Below, piece by piece: positions 28,148-36,648 of a stretch of DNA of 64,000 nucleotides (position 1 is its first letter; each line of letters starts with the position of its first letter). Source of the stretch: Photobacterium frigidiphilum (lineage in GTDB: Bacteria > Pseudomonadota > Gammaproteobacteria > Enterobacterales > Vibrionaceae); contig NZ_PYMJ01000003.1 in assembly GCF_003025615.1 (NCBI RefSeq), forward strand, positions 221,401 to 285,400. Reading direction: 5' to 3'. The position numbers and the translations under genes are program-made. The notes under the pieces are model-generated. The model saw only the letters and a list, made by a program, of their open reading frames with translations, did no database searches and had not been told where the DNA came from.

Positions 28148-28766
28148 GCAGCATCATTCAAACAAGAAATCGGTGCATGAATCTAAAAGCACATTAACGC
28201 CAGATGCCGACGAAAATTACTTACCTGCCGATACCTCGTCACCTGCCATTATAGGGCTATGGGTATTTATGGCTGTTATCACTATGCTGTTTTTCTTGTT
28301 TACAGTAGCGTACAAAATACGTATGTCGTTAAACGATTGGCAACCATTAAATGAACCTTGGCAGCTCAGCTTAAGCACTGCTATGCTTTTTATGAGCTGT
28401 GTTGCGATGGCTAATTGTCGTCGTAGAGCCGCATTATTACCATCGGTAGTGGCTTGTCGTTCTATATTAATTGTGGCGGTGTTGCTTACCTTAGGGTTTG
28501 TTTTTACTCAGCTTTGGGCGTGGCAATACTTAGTAGACCAAAATATTACAGTCGACAATAATCCAGCCAACAGCTTCTTTTACCTTTTAACGGGCCTGCA
28601 TGGATTGCATGTACTGGGTGGTCTTGCTGCTTTATTTTTAGTGATTTATAACGCTAGAAAAGGGCATGCAAATTCACTGTATCAGTCATTACATTTATGT
28701 ACTCGGTACTGGCATTTTTTATTACTTATTTGGTTGTTTTTATTAGGGCTATTGCGATTTACATAG
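28140..28766 (+). CDS. Cytochrome c oxidase subunit III-like protein (first copy)
   Basis: Membrane protein of about 208 residues of the COX3 family, shortened to about five helices, with the family motifs TGLHGLHVLGG and TRYWHFLLLIW. Three ATG codons stand in a row at 28134, 28137 and 28140. The third has the best spacing from AAAGGGG (28126-28132), and all overlap the coxA end. A second COX3-family gene follows at once. The pair may jointly replace a single large subunit III. Confidence 0.82.
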   Translation: MNKQHHSNKKSVHESKSTLTPDADENYLPADTSSPAIIGLWVFMAVITMLFFLFTVAYKIRMSLNDWQPLNEPWQLSLSTAMLFMSCVAMANCRRRAALLPSVVACRSILIVAVLLTLGFVFTQLWAWQYLVDQNITVDNNPANSFFYLLTGLHGLHVLGGLAALFLVIYNARKGHANSLYQSLHLCTRYWHFLLLIWLFLLGLLRFT

Positions 28767-28780
28767 TGAGGTAAACGCAT

Positions 28781-29530
28781 ATGGCACACTTGTCATCAGC
28801 ATCACAAGAATCAAGAGTAATTACACCGGAATCATCGTCTCTTCAATCTGACGAGAGCGATTCGCGTGGTTGGTTATCAGTAATTGACGATTTTTCGACA
28901 GATCGAGCCGTCTTTAACATATCGCCAAATAAAACCATGATGTGGCTTTTTTTACTCAGTGATATTTTTATTTTTGGCAGCTTTTTAGTTGCCTACATGT
29001 CAGTAAGAATGACGACTACTGAACCTTGGCCACTTACCAGCGACGTTTTTGCTTTAAACCTTGGCGGTCAAGATATTCCATTAGTTTTAATCGCAATCAT
29101 GACCTTTATTCTGATTACCAGCAGCGGCACTATGGCTATGGCTGTTAATTTTGGCTATCAAGGTCGACGTCAATTAACCGCGGCATTAATATTTATTACT
29201 GCATTATTTGGTATCGCTTTTGTCGGTATGCAAGCATTCGAATGGACCAAATTGATCGTGGAAGAAGGCATTCGCCCATGGGGGAATGATCTAGGTGCTG
29301 CACAGTTTGGTGCCAGTTTCTTTATGATCACAGGATTTCATGGATTACATGTCAGTATTGGTGTTATTTATCTGCTGACAATAGCGTGGCGAGTGTGGCG
29401 TGGGCGATATGAAAAAACGCAATCAAATGAATCAAATAATCGTTATGAAATAGTCGAAATAGCTGGGCTTTATTGGCACTTTGTCGATTTAGTTTGGGTA
29501 TTTATCTTTGCCTTTTTCTATTTATGGTAA
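28781..29530 (+). CDS. Cytochrome c oxidase subunit III (second copy)
   Basis: 249-residue COX3-family membrane protein with TGFHGLHVSIGVIYLL and GLYWHFVDLVWVFIFAFFYLW at the C terminus, the most conserved block of subunit III. A 45-residue polar N-terminal extension precedes the first helix. It lies 14 bases after the first COX3-like gene, with GTGAGG upstream of the ATG. Its closer fit to canonical subunit III suggests this is the main copy. Confidence 0.88.
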   Translation: MAHLSSASQESRVITPESSSLQSDESDSRGWLSVIDDFSTDRAVFNISPNKTMMWLFLLSDIFIFGSFLVAYMSVRMTTTEPWPLTSDVFALNLGGQDIPLVLIAIMTFILITSSGTMAMAVNFGYQGRRQLTAALIFITALFGIAFVGMQAFEWTKLIVEEGIRPWGNDLGAAQFGASFFMITGFHGLHVSIGVIYLLTIAWRVWRGRYEKTQSNESNNRYEIVEIAGLYWHFVDLVWVFIFAFFYLW

Positions 29531-29540
29531 GGAGGTCGTC

Positions 29541-29864
29541 ATGCATGCAACACAAGCTCATCAACAGCACCCTATAAGCCTTTATTTGAAGGTGTGGGGA
29601 TTATTGTTTTTACTCAGTACCTTGTCGTATATGGTTGATTACCTCCATGTACAAGGCATATTGCGTTGGTCGCTGATCATTATTTTCATGTTGTTGAAAG
29701 CGGGATTAATCGCGAGTATTTTTATGCATATGTTATGGGAGAAATTGGCGTTAGTCTGCTCTATTTTTTTACCGCCTTTGGCATTGCTTGTATTGCTTAC
29801 ATTAATGGCGACAGAAGCAGGTTATATATTTAGCCTTAGAACGCTATTTTTTACATCGACATAG
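29541..29864 (+). CDS. Cytochrome c oxidase subunit IV (prokaryotic COX4/CyoD-like)
   Basis: Small 107-residue membrane protein with three helices (YLKVWGLLFLLSTLSYMVDYL, RWSLIIIFMLLKAGLIASIFMHM, LVCSIFLPPLALLVLLTLMAT), matching the small fourth subunit of bacterial haem-copper oxidases. The ATG at 29541 has a perfect TAAGGAGG 6-7 bases upstream. It is the last gene of the oxidase operon and is followed by a strong terminator. Confidence 0.82.
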   Translation: MHATQAHQQHPISLYLKVWGLLFLLSTLSYMVDYLHVQGILRWSLIIIFMLLKAGLIASIFMHMLWEKLALVCSIFLPPLALLVLLTLMATEAGYIFSLRTLFFTST

Positions 29865-29884
29865 TGCTGGTTCGCCATAAAAAT

Positions 29885-29917
29885 AAAAAGCTAATCACTA
29901 TAAATAATTAGCTTTTT
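29885..29917. terminator. Bidirectional terminator after the oxidase operon
   Basis: AAAAAGCTAAT (29885-29895) pairs with ATTAGCTTTTT (29907-29917), an 11-bp stem with an 11-base loop and T/A tracts on both sides. It serves the oxidase operon and the converging gene at 29945-30499. Confidence 0.8.
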
Positions 29918-29944
29918 TATGCAGTGGTGTTCTATCAATAAAAA

Positions 29945-30499
29945 TTAAGGCATCTTATGCATCATGGTGTGCCAATGATTATGGGCGTTAATTAGCCATT
30001 TAGGGGGTGATTTTCCGATACCTGCGGGTTCTAAGTGGTCATGGGCAATAATGATATTTGCTAACATGATTTCTTGTGAAGGCTCTATATCGACCATTAG
30101 AACATGCTTACCTGATTTTAATACGCGCTTAAACCGACGGAATTGATAATGCAATTCCTGAAAGCCAAATAGACCTCCTTCCCAAGTAATAAAACCGAGT
30201 ATCACTATGGCAAGCATAATAAAGGGTATCCAGCCTGTTGTTTCGGTTACGCCGGAGATATAAGCAGCCAAGATCACAATAACAGCTGCGCATACACCAA
30301 TAACCGCGCCAATTTCAGTTGAATGAATCACATCATTACGCATTACCGATCTTACAGGGTGAAGATGATGAGAAGATATCTCAGCATCATTATCACTAAG
30401 TACATGAATTTGTGGTGTGCTAATACCACTTAATTCAAGTTCATATTCTACTAATTCAAGATCATCTAAATCGTCACTAATATAAAAGACCCTTTTCAT
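29945..30499 (-). CDS. Predicted inner-membrane protein, function unknown
   Basis: 184 residues. A soluble N-terminal part of about 60 residues (MKRVFYISDDLDDLELVEYELELSG) is followed by two adjacent membrane helices (about 62-84 and 90-106, IGAVIGVCAAVIVILAAYISG and WIPFIMLAIVILGFITW). A cytoplasmic C-terminal part of about 75 residues follows, rich in His at the very end (HDHLEP, NAHNHWHTMMHKM). No catalytic motif is evident. It is a monocistronic gene converging on the oxidase operon. Confidence 0.7.
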   Translation of the reverse strand: MKRVFYISDDLDDLELVEYELELSGISTPQIHVLSDNDAEISSHHLHPVRSVMRNDVIHSTEIGAVIGVCAAVIVILAAYISGVTETTGWIPFIMLAIVILGFITWEGGLFGFQELHYQFRRFKRVLKSGKHVLMVDIEPSQEIMLANIIIAHDHLEPAGIGKSPPKWLINAHNHWHTMMHKMP

Positions 30500-31031
30500 A
30501 TGGCCTCCGGTAGGGATTTATATCAATCTAAACAAGTACCTGACCATTAACCTACGTCGAATGGTATTATTACTAACAATAAATCACGTTAGTTCAGTAC
30601 GTTAAGTCTATTTTCTGCTCATTAAATAGCGAAAACATCTATTATAGAGTATAGCCTTTCTTATCTATACAGCATGTACTTTAAGCAAAGTGAATAGATG
30701 CTGATGAAAGAGCTACAAGTATTATTATGTGATTAATGCTAAACAAATTGACGTATTTTTCCATTTAATGCCTATTTTATCGTACTTTTTAGTAGTGAAA
30801 TCAAAGTTTTTATTAGCGTATATTTTAATATACTGATGCTCACGCTATCTCAGATGAAGGGTTTTCGTTGAGATGGGTTTCTGAGATAACGTGTATATAA
30901 CCGCTTACTGTATGGAAGACAGATTAGATGACTTGGTTATGCTAGGGAAATGTATTTAGAACATCTACTTAATGTAATGTTTGAGGTCTAAATAATCATT
31001 AATATAGTAAATATTGGTATTGTAGCTAAAC
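30500..31031. other. Intergenic region upstream of the HD-GYP gene
   Basis: 532 AT-rich bases between divergent genes, with no supported coding sequence. The only clear structure is a long inverted repeat at 30841-30893, listed separately. Confidence 0.5.
30841..30893. promoter_or_regulatory. Long inverted repeat upstream of the HD-GYP gene
   Basis: CACGCTATCTCAGA (30841-30854) pairs with TCTGAGATAACGTG (30880-30893) at 13 of 14 positions around a 25-base loop. It ends about 138 bases before the start codon. It could be a folded leader RNA, a terminator or a small repeat element. It does not match the c-di-GMP riboswitch core. Confidence 0.4.
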
Positions 31032-31676
31032 ATGAACAACGTAATTAATAGTATCGGTTATTCAAATAAAATTTTTATCGATAGTGAATATCAATACCAT
31101 ATTGAACAAACTAAAATGTTCACCCAGTTACTGCTTGATGTATTAAGGAATGATTATGTCGAAATTAATCAATCATTTATTGCGAGTATGAATACTGCCG
31201 CGATCATGCATGATCTGGGAAAAAGCTTTATTCCTGAATCGATTATTTTTAAAAAAGGCACATTGTCTGTATCTGAGTATGACATCATAAAAACACATAC
31301 AATACTTGGTTATGAGCATTTTTGTACATTAAGTATGAATCTAGATACGCCTTTGAATCAGATTATCAAAGATGTAATTTTATATCATCATGAGCATTGG
31401 GATGGTACTGGTTACCCGCATCAAAAAGCAGGGTTCGATATCCCGCTTTCAGCACGTATTATCGCACTTGCCGATGTGTTTGAAGCCTTGATCAGTGTAC
31501 GTTCGTATAAAGAACCATTTTCTTTTGAAAAAGCGAAGAAGATCATATGTGAAAGTAGTGGGTATCACTTTGATCCAGCTATTGTCGCTGCTTTTCTTAA
31601 ACAAGAAACCAAGTTTGAACAACTGACAAAAACGCTACAAAGTCAGTCGCTATCTAGGCATCTACAAAATGCCTAA
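31032..31676 (+). CDS. Stand-alone HD-GYP domain protein (probable c-di-GMP phosphodiesterase)
   Basis: 214 residues that are essentially a single HD-GYP domain: HDLGK (60-64), HTILGYEHF, HHEHWDGTGYP (119-129), and ALADVFEALISVRSYKEPFSFEKA. All metal-binding histidines and aspartates and the GYP triplet are present, so hydrolysis of cyclic di-GMP is plausible. There is no receiver, PAS or membrane segment, which is unusual because most HD-GYP proteins carry a sensory domain. It converges on the AlkC-like gene with only 16 bases between stops. Confidence 0.87.
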   Translation: MNNVINSIGYSNKIFIDSEYQYHIEQTKMFTQLLLDVLRNDYVEINQSFIASMNTAAIMHDLGKSFIPESIIFKKGTLSVSEYDIIKTHTILGYEHFCTLSMNLDTPLNQIIKDVILYHHEHWDGTGYPHQKAGFDIPLSARIIALADVFEALISVRSYKEPFSFEKAKKIICESSGYHFDPAIVAAFLKQETKFEQLTKTLQSQSLSRHLQNA

Positions 31677-31692
31677 AGGGCCCAAATACCGA

Positions 31693-32796
31693 CTAGCGAA
31701 CTAATTTGAAGTTTTTAATTTGGCTCTCCTGACCATTTATAATGATAGAGAGCTGATGAATACCTGTATGAAACTTCCGTGTTGTTATAAGTTTAAAGCT
31801 TTGTTTTCTATTAATCTTATATACTTTATTCGGTTCTATTTCACGTTCACTTATTTTAAACACTTTACGAGAAAGGTCGCCATTATTTTTTTTATAATAC
31901 AGACCATATTCTAGCCTTAGCTTTTTACATGTTTTATTTTGGTTAGTGAGTGAGAATGAAAATTCTAAAGCATCGCCGATCTTTACATTTGGTGTCAGGA
32001 TATCAAAGTTTGATAACATGATATTTTTACTATCAAAACCAAATAATTGAAGTGTTTTTGGTTCGCCTTGTTTCAGTAGCGTTCTACTTGCGTGTTTGAT
32101 CAGTGCATCTGTTTCTTTTGTGCATCCCTGCCATTTTTCTACTGTCTCTATAACAAAATCAGGATTATCTTTCGAGATATCATTTAAGTTATTTGCAACA
32201 CTGCGTCTTACTACTTCGCAACTGTCATTCTTCAAGGTGTCTAAAATAGTGAAAATAGGCATAGGGTTCTTTTTTAAGCTTGGTAAAGCCATTGCCCAAG
32301 GAAGCCGTGGTCTTGATCCTTCACTTGCTAAACGGCGAACCTTATTACTAGGGTGTTTTGACCACAATACCATTTGAGCTAACATTTTTTCTTTATACTT
32401 TAATATGTAAGGTCTTACTGCAAATTCACAGCTGGTGAACTGTGTTACAAATTCAAAGGCTGAAATTGACTCTTCATAATGATCAATTCCATACATCGAT
32501 ATATATTCAGGGAAAAACATAAATTCGATGCTTTTTTCATTAATTCCAGCTGCACGTAAATTTTCAATAAACTGTTTAATGGTTTCCGCGGCTTCTTCAA
32601 AATCATCAGACAGAAAGTGATGAAGCACTTTTGCTGTATGCGTCATTCTCTCCTTTAGTTCGTAATGAATAAAATTGTCATTGAAAATTAACTGAGTAAA
32701 GGCTTCTTTATCAAATGAAGGAATAGTTACGAGCATTATTTCCGACAGCTGGTCGTAGAACTCTTGTGAGTATATGTCTTTAAATAAATTACTCAT
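31693..32796 (-). CDS. AlkC-like DNA alkylation-repair glycosylase with C-terminal Ig-like domain
   Basis: 367 residues. Residues 1-245 form helical HEAT-like repeats typical of the AlkC/AlkD superfamily, with the hallmark segment RRLASEGSRPRLPWAMALPSLKKNP and the repeat DSCEVVRRSVANNLNDISKDNPDFV. Residues 255-367 are beta-rich and look like the immunoglobulin-like domain of longer AlkC proteins (DALEFSFSLTNQNKTCKKLRLEYGLYYKK). AlkC enzymes excise 3-methyladenine and 3-methylcytosine without base flipping. Assignment to AlkC rather than AlkD rests on the SRPRLPWA block and the extra domain. Confidence 0.75.
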   Translation of the reverse strand: MSNLFKDIYSQEFYDQLSEIMLVTIPSFDKEAFTQLIFNDNFIHYELKERMTHTAKVLHHFLSDDFEEAAETIKQFIENLRAAGINEKSIEFMFFPEYISMYGIDHYEESISAFEFVTQFTSCEFAVRPYILKYKEKMLAQMVLWSKHPSNKVRRLASEGSRPRLPWAMALPSLKKNPMPIFTILDTLKNDSCEVVRRSVANNLNDISKDNPDFVIETVEKWQGCTKETDALIKHASRTLLKQGEPKTLQLFGFDSKNIMLSNFDILTPNVKIGDALEFSFSLTNQNKTCKKLRLEYGLYYKKNNGDLSRKVFKISEREIEPNKVYKINRKQSFKLITTRKFHTGIHQLSIIINGQESQIKNFKLVR

Positions 32797-32923
32797 AATG
32801 TCTGAAATCTATCCTTGATGTTAAATATTCGCGGTAAACACTGCGTGGTATAACGTTGTTCACAATTTACCTTGTCTGAATTTGATTAAGAAGACTTAAT
32901 TAATAAGTTTCACGGTGTTGTTA

Positions 32924-33673
32924 CTACTGAAGGTACGATTCCCAGCTAATCTTACTCTTATCAGAAGGCGCCGCTGGGTCAATTATAGGTAGATTGCCGA
33001 TAATTTTAGTAGAAGGATCAACCAGCAAGACGTTCAATTTAGGGTTATTACTGATGTTCAGCGTGATGATTTGATTTTTTTCCGCCTGTAAATATTCTAA
33101 CTGGGTATTATTTGATATATCTAACTCTGTGAGTGCATTGGCGTACACAAGTAGATCAACCAGCACTGTATGAGTAGTGATATTTAAGGTGCGCAATTGG
33201 TTCCCTACCAGAATAAGTTCTTTCAATAGCGGTGAATTTGTAAGATCAATTTCACTGAGTTGATTGTTATAGGCGTACAGAAATTCTAATAAAGGATTGG
33301 CAGATACATCGAGATTTTGCAGGTTGTTGTTAGGCAGATATAAAGTTTTCAGCAAGGAATTGTTACTGACGTCTAACGTGGTCAGCTGATTATTTGATAA
33401 GTCTAATGATTCAATTGCAGGAAAAAAGCGTATTTCATCGGCAGATGTAATGTGGCTGTTCGAACATTCTAATTCATTGAATTTATTGAGTTGCTGTTCA
33501 TCATAAGAAAGCACACATTCCTTAAAGTGATCATCTTTGAAAGGAATATCGTTTACAACATTGTATTGCTTTGTGCTGCAACCAGAAAGTAACAGTGACA
33601 CCAAAAAGAACAAAGACAGTAACGTACTTTGTATGCTCATTCTAGACAATACAGTGGTGCGTTGAGTTAACAA
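32924..33673 (-). CDS. Leucine-rich-repeat lipoprotein
   Basis: 249 residues with a lipoprotein signal (LLSLFFLVSLLLSGC, Cys at 32), so it is probably attached to the outer or inner membrane facing the periplasm or surface. The body is seven or so LRR units of about 21 residues with the pattern LxxLxLSNNxLTxLDVSNN, followed by a short tail. Met12 (33640) is an alternative start that gives a more ordinary lipoprotein signal. Such proteins usually bind other proteins; no partner is suggested by the neighbours. Confidence 0.82.
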   Translation of the reverse strand: MLTQRTTVLSRMSIQSTLLSLFFLVSLLLSGCSTKQYNVVNDIPFKDDHFKECVLSYDEQQLNKFNELECSNSHITSADEIRFFPAIESLDLSNNQLTTLDVSNNSLLKTLYLPNNNLQNLDVSANPLLEFLYAYNNQLSEIDLTNSPLLKELILVGNQLRTLNITTHTVLVDLLVYANALTELDISNNTQLEYLQAEKNQIITLNISNNPKLNVLLVDPSTKIIGNLPIIDPAAPSDKSKISWESYLQ

Positions 33674-33938
33674 ATTCGTGACTCGCTTGTGAATAGGTAA
33701 ACTTAATTTTATACCTAAACCTTTTATTTACTAAAAATACTTACAAACAGAGAAGAATAGGCTGTCACAAGTACCTGATACTAATGTTCGTGAAGCAGCT
33801 TGATTTTTCATCAAATTCAATAAGTTCCATTCGTAATGTAAAATTCTTGTCAAAACTGCCTAGGTTTAGATGTGCTTGCTACATAGGAAGGTAAAAGCAC
33901 GTTATGCTCAATATTGTCAGTAAAGGGAAGATGTTGTA

Positions 33939-34364
33939 ATGAAAAAGAAAGCAATCATAGGTTTATTAACACTGTTCAGTACAGTGTGTAGTGCAACAGA
34001 GACATATGATGATAAAACGATGCAGATAACTGCGTATGCGACGCTGAATGGTACTGTTCATGATATGGCGTGCGAAGGGAATATTAATGATGCCGCTGTT
34101 TATCTTTACGGTACAGAAACGCCGGAATACGGCGATTTAGGATCAGATTATGCGCCTTATACTTTTACTGCAATAGACGTTGATACATCGATCAATGAAG
34201 GGAAGTTTGAAGTCAATTATTTACCGTTAGGTACGTATGACCTAGTACTTGTGTGTAATGCCCATGAAGATGATTTCACGCGTGGTGGCGATATATTAAT
34301 GATTGATCACAATGTGATTGAAAATGTATTATTAACATCAACCTGCCGAACAATTTCTTTCTAA
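33939..34364 (+). CDS. Exported protein, function unknown
   Basis: 141 residues with a signal peptide (AIIGLLTLFSTVCSATE). The mature region is acidic and beta-rich. It contains ATLNGTVHDMACEGNINDAAVYLYGTETPEYG and YLPLGTYDLVLVCNAHED, a pattern seen in carboxypeptidase-regulatory-like or SdrD-B-like domains, in which a short chain is decorated on a Greek-key fold. Three cysteines are present. A single gene with AAGATGTTG before the ATG. No function can be assigned. Confidence 0.68.
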   Translation: MKKKAIIGLLTLFSTVCSATETYDDKTMQITAYATLNGTVHDMACEGNINDAAVYLYGTETPEYGDLGSDYAPYTFTAIDVDTSINEGKFEVNYLPLGTYDLVLVCNAHEDDFTRGGDILMIDHNVIENVLLTSTCRTISF

Positions 34365-34445
34365 TTTGGTTCATGTTTATTCGTTCCTATTTGTCATGGA
34401 AAAATTGCTGCAGACTCTTTTACTTCACATTTTTAATGGAAAAAA

Positions 34446-34480
34446 GCGCGTAGAGTATTTTAAAATATTCTGCAATGCGC
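34446..34480. promoter_or_regulatory. Inverted repeat upstream of maeA
   Basis: AGAGTATTTT and AAAATATTCT (34452-34471) form a near-perfect 20-bp palindrome, flanked by GCGC (34446-34449) and GCGC (34477-34480). It lies about 105 bases before maeA and may be an operator or a leader hairpin. Confidence 0.35.
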
Positions 34481-34584
34481 ATGCTTCGGAATATGTTATC
34501 AGCCCTCTTATCAAAAAAACATGGCGTTCTGATGGATGACATTTGAGGACTGATATTCGTTTGTTCATTAAGTGGAGGGATACC

Positions 34585-36300
34585 ATGACCGTAGGAAAAT
34601 ACCTAAGGTGGAAAGATGAGGCTGGTAATGATTTCAGACCTGTTGCATTAACAGGCACAGAGTTACTAAACGATCGTAATTTAAATAAAAGTACCGCATT
34701 TAGCTACGAAGAGCGTGAAGCATTCCAATTGGTTGGTTTACTGCCACCCAAAGTACAAACGTTCGATGATCAGCTTAATCGGGTATATGACGGTTTCCGC
34801 AATGCCTCGACAGATATTGAAAAATACCTTTTTTTACGCGCCTTACAAGATAGAAATGAAACGTTATTCTACGCATTGTTATCACGCCATGTAGAAGAAA
34901 TGACGCCGATTATTTATACCCCAACAGTAGGCAAAGCATGTCAGGAGTTTAGTCACCGCTACCAAAAAGCCCGTGGTTTATATATCACAGAAGACAGTGT
35001 TGATCAGATGGGAGATATGGCTCGTCATTTCACAGGAAAAGACATTAAAATCATCGTGGTCACTGATAGCCAAGGTATTCTTGGGTTAGGTGATCAGGGG
35101 GTTGGCGGCATGGGTATTCCTATTGGCAAGCTGTCACTATATACCTTGGGTGCGGGTATTCATCCGGCGCACTGTTTGCCAATTGCGCTAGATGTAGGTA
35201 CCGACAATCAAGATTTGCTCGATGATCCTATGTACTTGGGTATGCCTCGTAAACGTATGCGTGGTGAAGAATATAAGATATTTATTCGTAAATTCGTGAA
35301 ACAAATACAGCAGCACTTTCCAAAAGCTGTTCTTCAATGGGAAGATTTCAGTAAATCAAATGCGTTTGATAATCTGAGCGATTATGAAGATGATTTGCCC
35401 TCATTTAATGATGATATTCAAGGTACGGGTGCAGTTGTTCTGGCGGGTATTCTTGGTGCAGTCAAAATTAAAGAAGAGAAATTAGCGGATCAAACTTACG
35501 TTGTTTATGGCGCAGGTGCGGGTGGTGTGGGTGTCGCTGATCAAATATATGCAGGCTTATTAAAAGAAGGTTGCTCGCATATCGCTGCAAGAGAAAAAAT
35601 ATTCGTTCTTGATTCTCAAGGTTTAGTTTTTGATGATCGTGAAGGGTTAGATGAATATAAAAAACGTTATGCGAAACCAAGAGAATTAGCCAATAATTGG
35701 CAGACGAAAGAGCTCGGTAAAGTCAGCCTGACTGAACTTATTAATAACCACCGAGTAACGGTTTTACTCGGTACGAGTGGTATTGGTGGGGCATTTAAAG
35801 CAGAACACGTTCAGAAAATGATGGAATACACCAAGCGCCCAATGGTATTCCCACTTTCTAACCCTACGGCAAACTGTGAAGCTTTACCGGAAGATGTTTA
35901 CCAATGGAGTGACGGTCAAGCAATTGTGGCAACAGGGAGCCCGTTTGGTGATGTAAAATATGATGGAAGAGAATACCGAATTGGTCAGGGTAATAATGTG
36001 TTTATTTTCCCTGGTGTTGGTTTAGCTTCCATTGTATCGGGTACGCCAAAAATCACCTTAGACATGTTCACAATGGCATCTTACGCGCTAGCCGATTGTA
36101 TCTCTGATGATGATCTTGCTGCCGGGTGTGTATTCCCGCGTATCAGTAAACTCAAAGAAGTGTCGATGGTGGTTGCTACGCGTATTCTTGAAAATATGCA
36201 GACAACAGAACCGAATAGCCCACTTCGAGGTAAAAATATTCAACAAGAGCTGGCAATGCATATGTGGGAACCTGCGTACTTACCTTATCGCAGAGTGTAG
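34585..36300 (+). CDS. maeA: NAD-dependent malic enzyme
   Basis: Cytoplasmic enzyme that oxidatively decarboxylates malate to pyruvate. The protein has 571 residues, near the 565 of E. coli MaeA, with long shared motifs YTPTVGKACQEFSHRY, VVTDSQGILGLGDQGVGGMGIPIGKLSLYT, LQWEDFSKSNAF, SFNDDIQGTGAVVLAG, the nucleotide-binding GAGAGGVG and PLSNPTANCEALPEDV. The ATG at 34585 with GGAGGGATACC upstream is preferred over an in-frame codon 42 bases earlier. It is a monocistronic unit ended by the hairpin at 36356-36412. Confidence 0.95.
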   Translation: MTVGKYLRWKDEAGNDFRPVALTGTELLNDRNLNKSTAFSYEEREAFQLVGLLPPKVQTFDDQLNRVYDGFRNASTDIEKYLFLRALQDRNETLFYALLSRHVEEMTPIIYTPTVGKACQEFSHRYQKARGLYITEDSVDQMGDMARHFTGKDIKIIVVTDSQGILGLGDQGVGGMGIPIGKLSLYTLGAGIHPAHCLPIALDVGTDNQDLLDDPMYLGMPRKRMRGEEYKIFIRKFVKQIQQHFPKAVLQWEDFSKSNAFDNLSDYEDDLPSFNDDIQGTGAVVLAGILGAVKIKEEKLADQTYVVYGAGAGGVGVADQIYAGLLKEGCSHIAAREKIFVLDSQGLVFDDREGLDEYKKRYAKPRELANNWQTKELGKVSLTELINNHRVTVLLGTSGIGGAFKAEHVQKMMEYTKRPMVFPLSNPTANCEALPEDVYQWSDGQAIVATGSPFGDVKYDGREYRIGQGNNVFIFPGVGLASIVSGTPKITLDMFTMASYALADCISDDDLAAGCVFPRISKLKEVSMVVATRILENMQTTEPNSPLRGKNIQQELAMHMWEPAYLPYRRV

Positions 36301-36355
36301 CTATATCAAGTCAAAATGCGATTAAACCCATTAATATAAGCATGTAAGCCAACTG

Positions 36356-36412
36356 AAAAATCCACTTTTCACTACTCGCTACAACGAGAGATAGATAGAA
36401 AAGTGGATTTTT
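36356..36412 (+). terminator. Terminator of maeA
   Basis: AAAAATCCACTTTTC (36356-36370) pairs with GAAAAGTGGATTTTT (36398-36412), a 15-bp stem ending in a T tract. Confidence 0.75.
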
Positions 36413-36496
36413 ATTGAATGCGCAGTTATTGCAGCTACTGCTGTTTTGTTTGAGCCTTCCCTTGTATAACGTAAAAAGTCTTGGTAGGTTATAAAG

Positions 36497-36553
36497 ATGA
36501 AAACAAATTTTCTCCGTACTTTCATTTCAAATTCTTGGTGGCGTTCTTTTTAG
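36497..36553 (+). CDS. Leader peptide with tandem Trp codons upstream of trpS
   Basis: A short reading frame of 18 codons, MKTNFLRTFISNSWWRSF, then TAG. Two adjacent TGG codons (positions 14-15) are followed by Arg, closely recalling the WWR end of the E. coli trp-operon leader peptide. TAGG about 9 bases upstream could serve as a ribosome binding site, and TATAAC (36465-36470) as a -10 element. The frame ends 95 bases before trpS. Complementary segments lie downstream: GCGGC (36555-36559) with GCCGC (36581-36585), and the competing CCGGAA with TTCCGG (36619-36625 region). Ribosome stalling at scarce Trp-tRNA would change which pair forms. Confidence 0.75.
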   Translation: MKTNFLRTFISNSWWRSF

Positions 36554-36648
36554 AGCGGCGCTGAATTCTTATGTTCAAAAGCCGCCGGAAGGTAGCTTAA
36601 GAACACACTCAAGTTATATTTCCGGTGCACTATTTCAGAGATATAACG
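36554..36648 (+). promoter_or_regulatory. trpS attenuator region with mutually exclusive stems
   Basis: GCGGC (36555-36559) can pair with GCCGC (36581-36585). The overlapping GCCGGAA segment (about 36583-36590) can instead pair with TTCCGGT (36619-36626), close to the trpS start. The two stems share bases and exclude each other. No run of U follows either, so the outcome may be translational masking or Rho-dependent termination rather than an intrinsic terminator. The mechanism is inferred. Confidence 0.55.

Noticed and set aside
36554..36648. An intrinsic (hairpin plus U-run) terminator in the trpS leader
   Set aside because: Stems exist but no T tract follows either of them before trpS, so only a general attenuator region is claimed.
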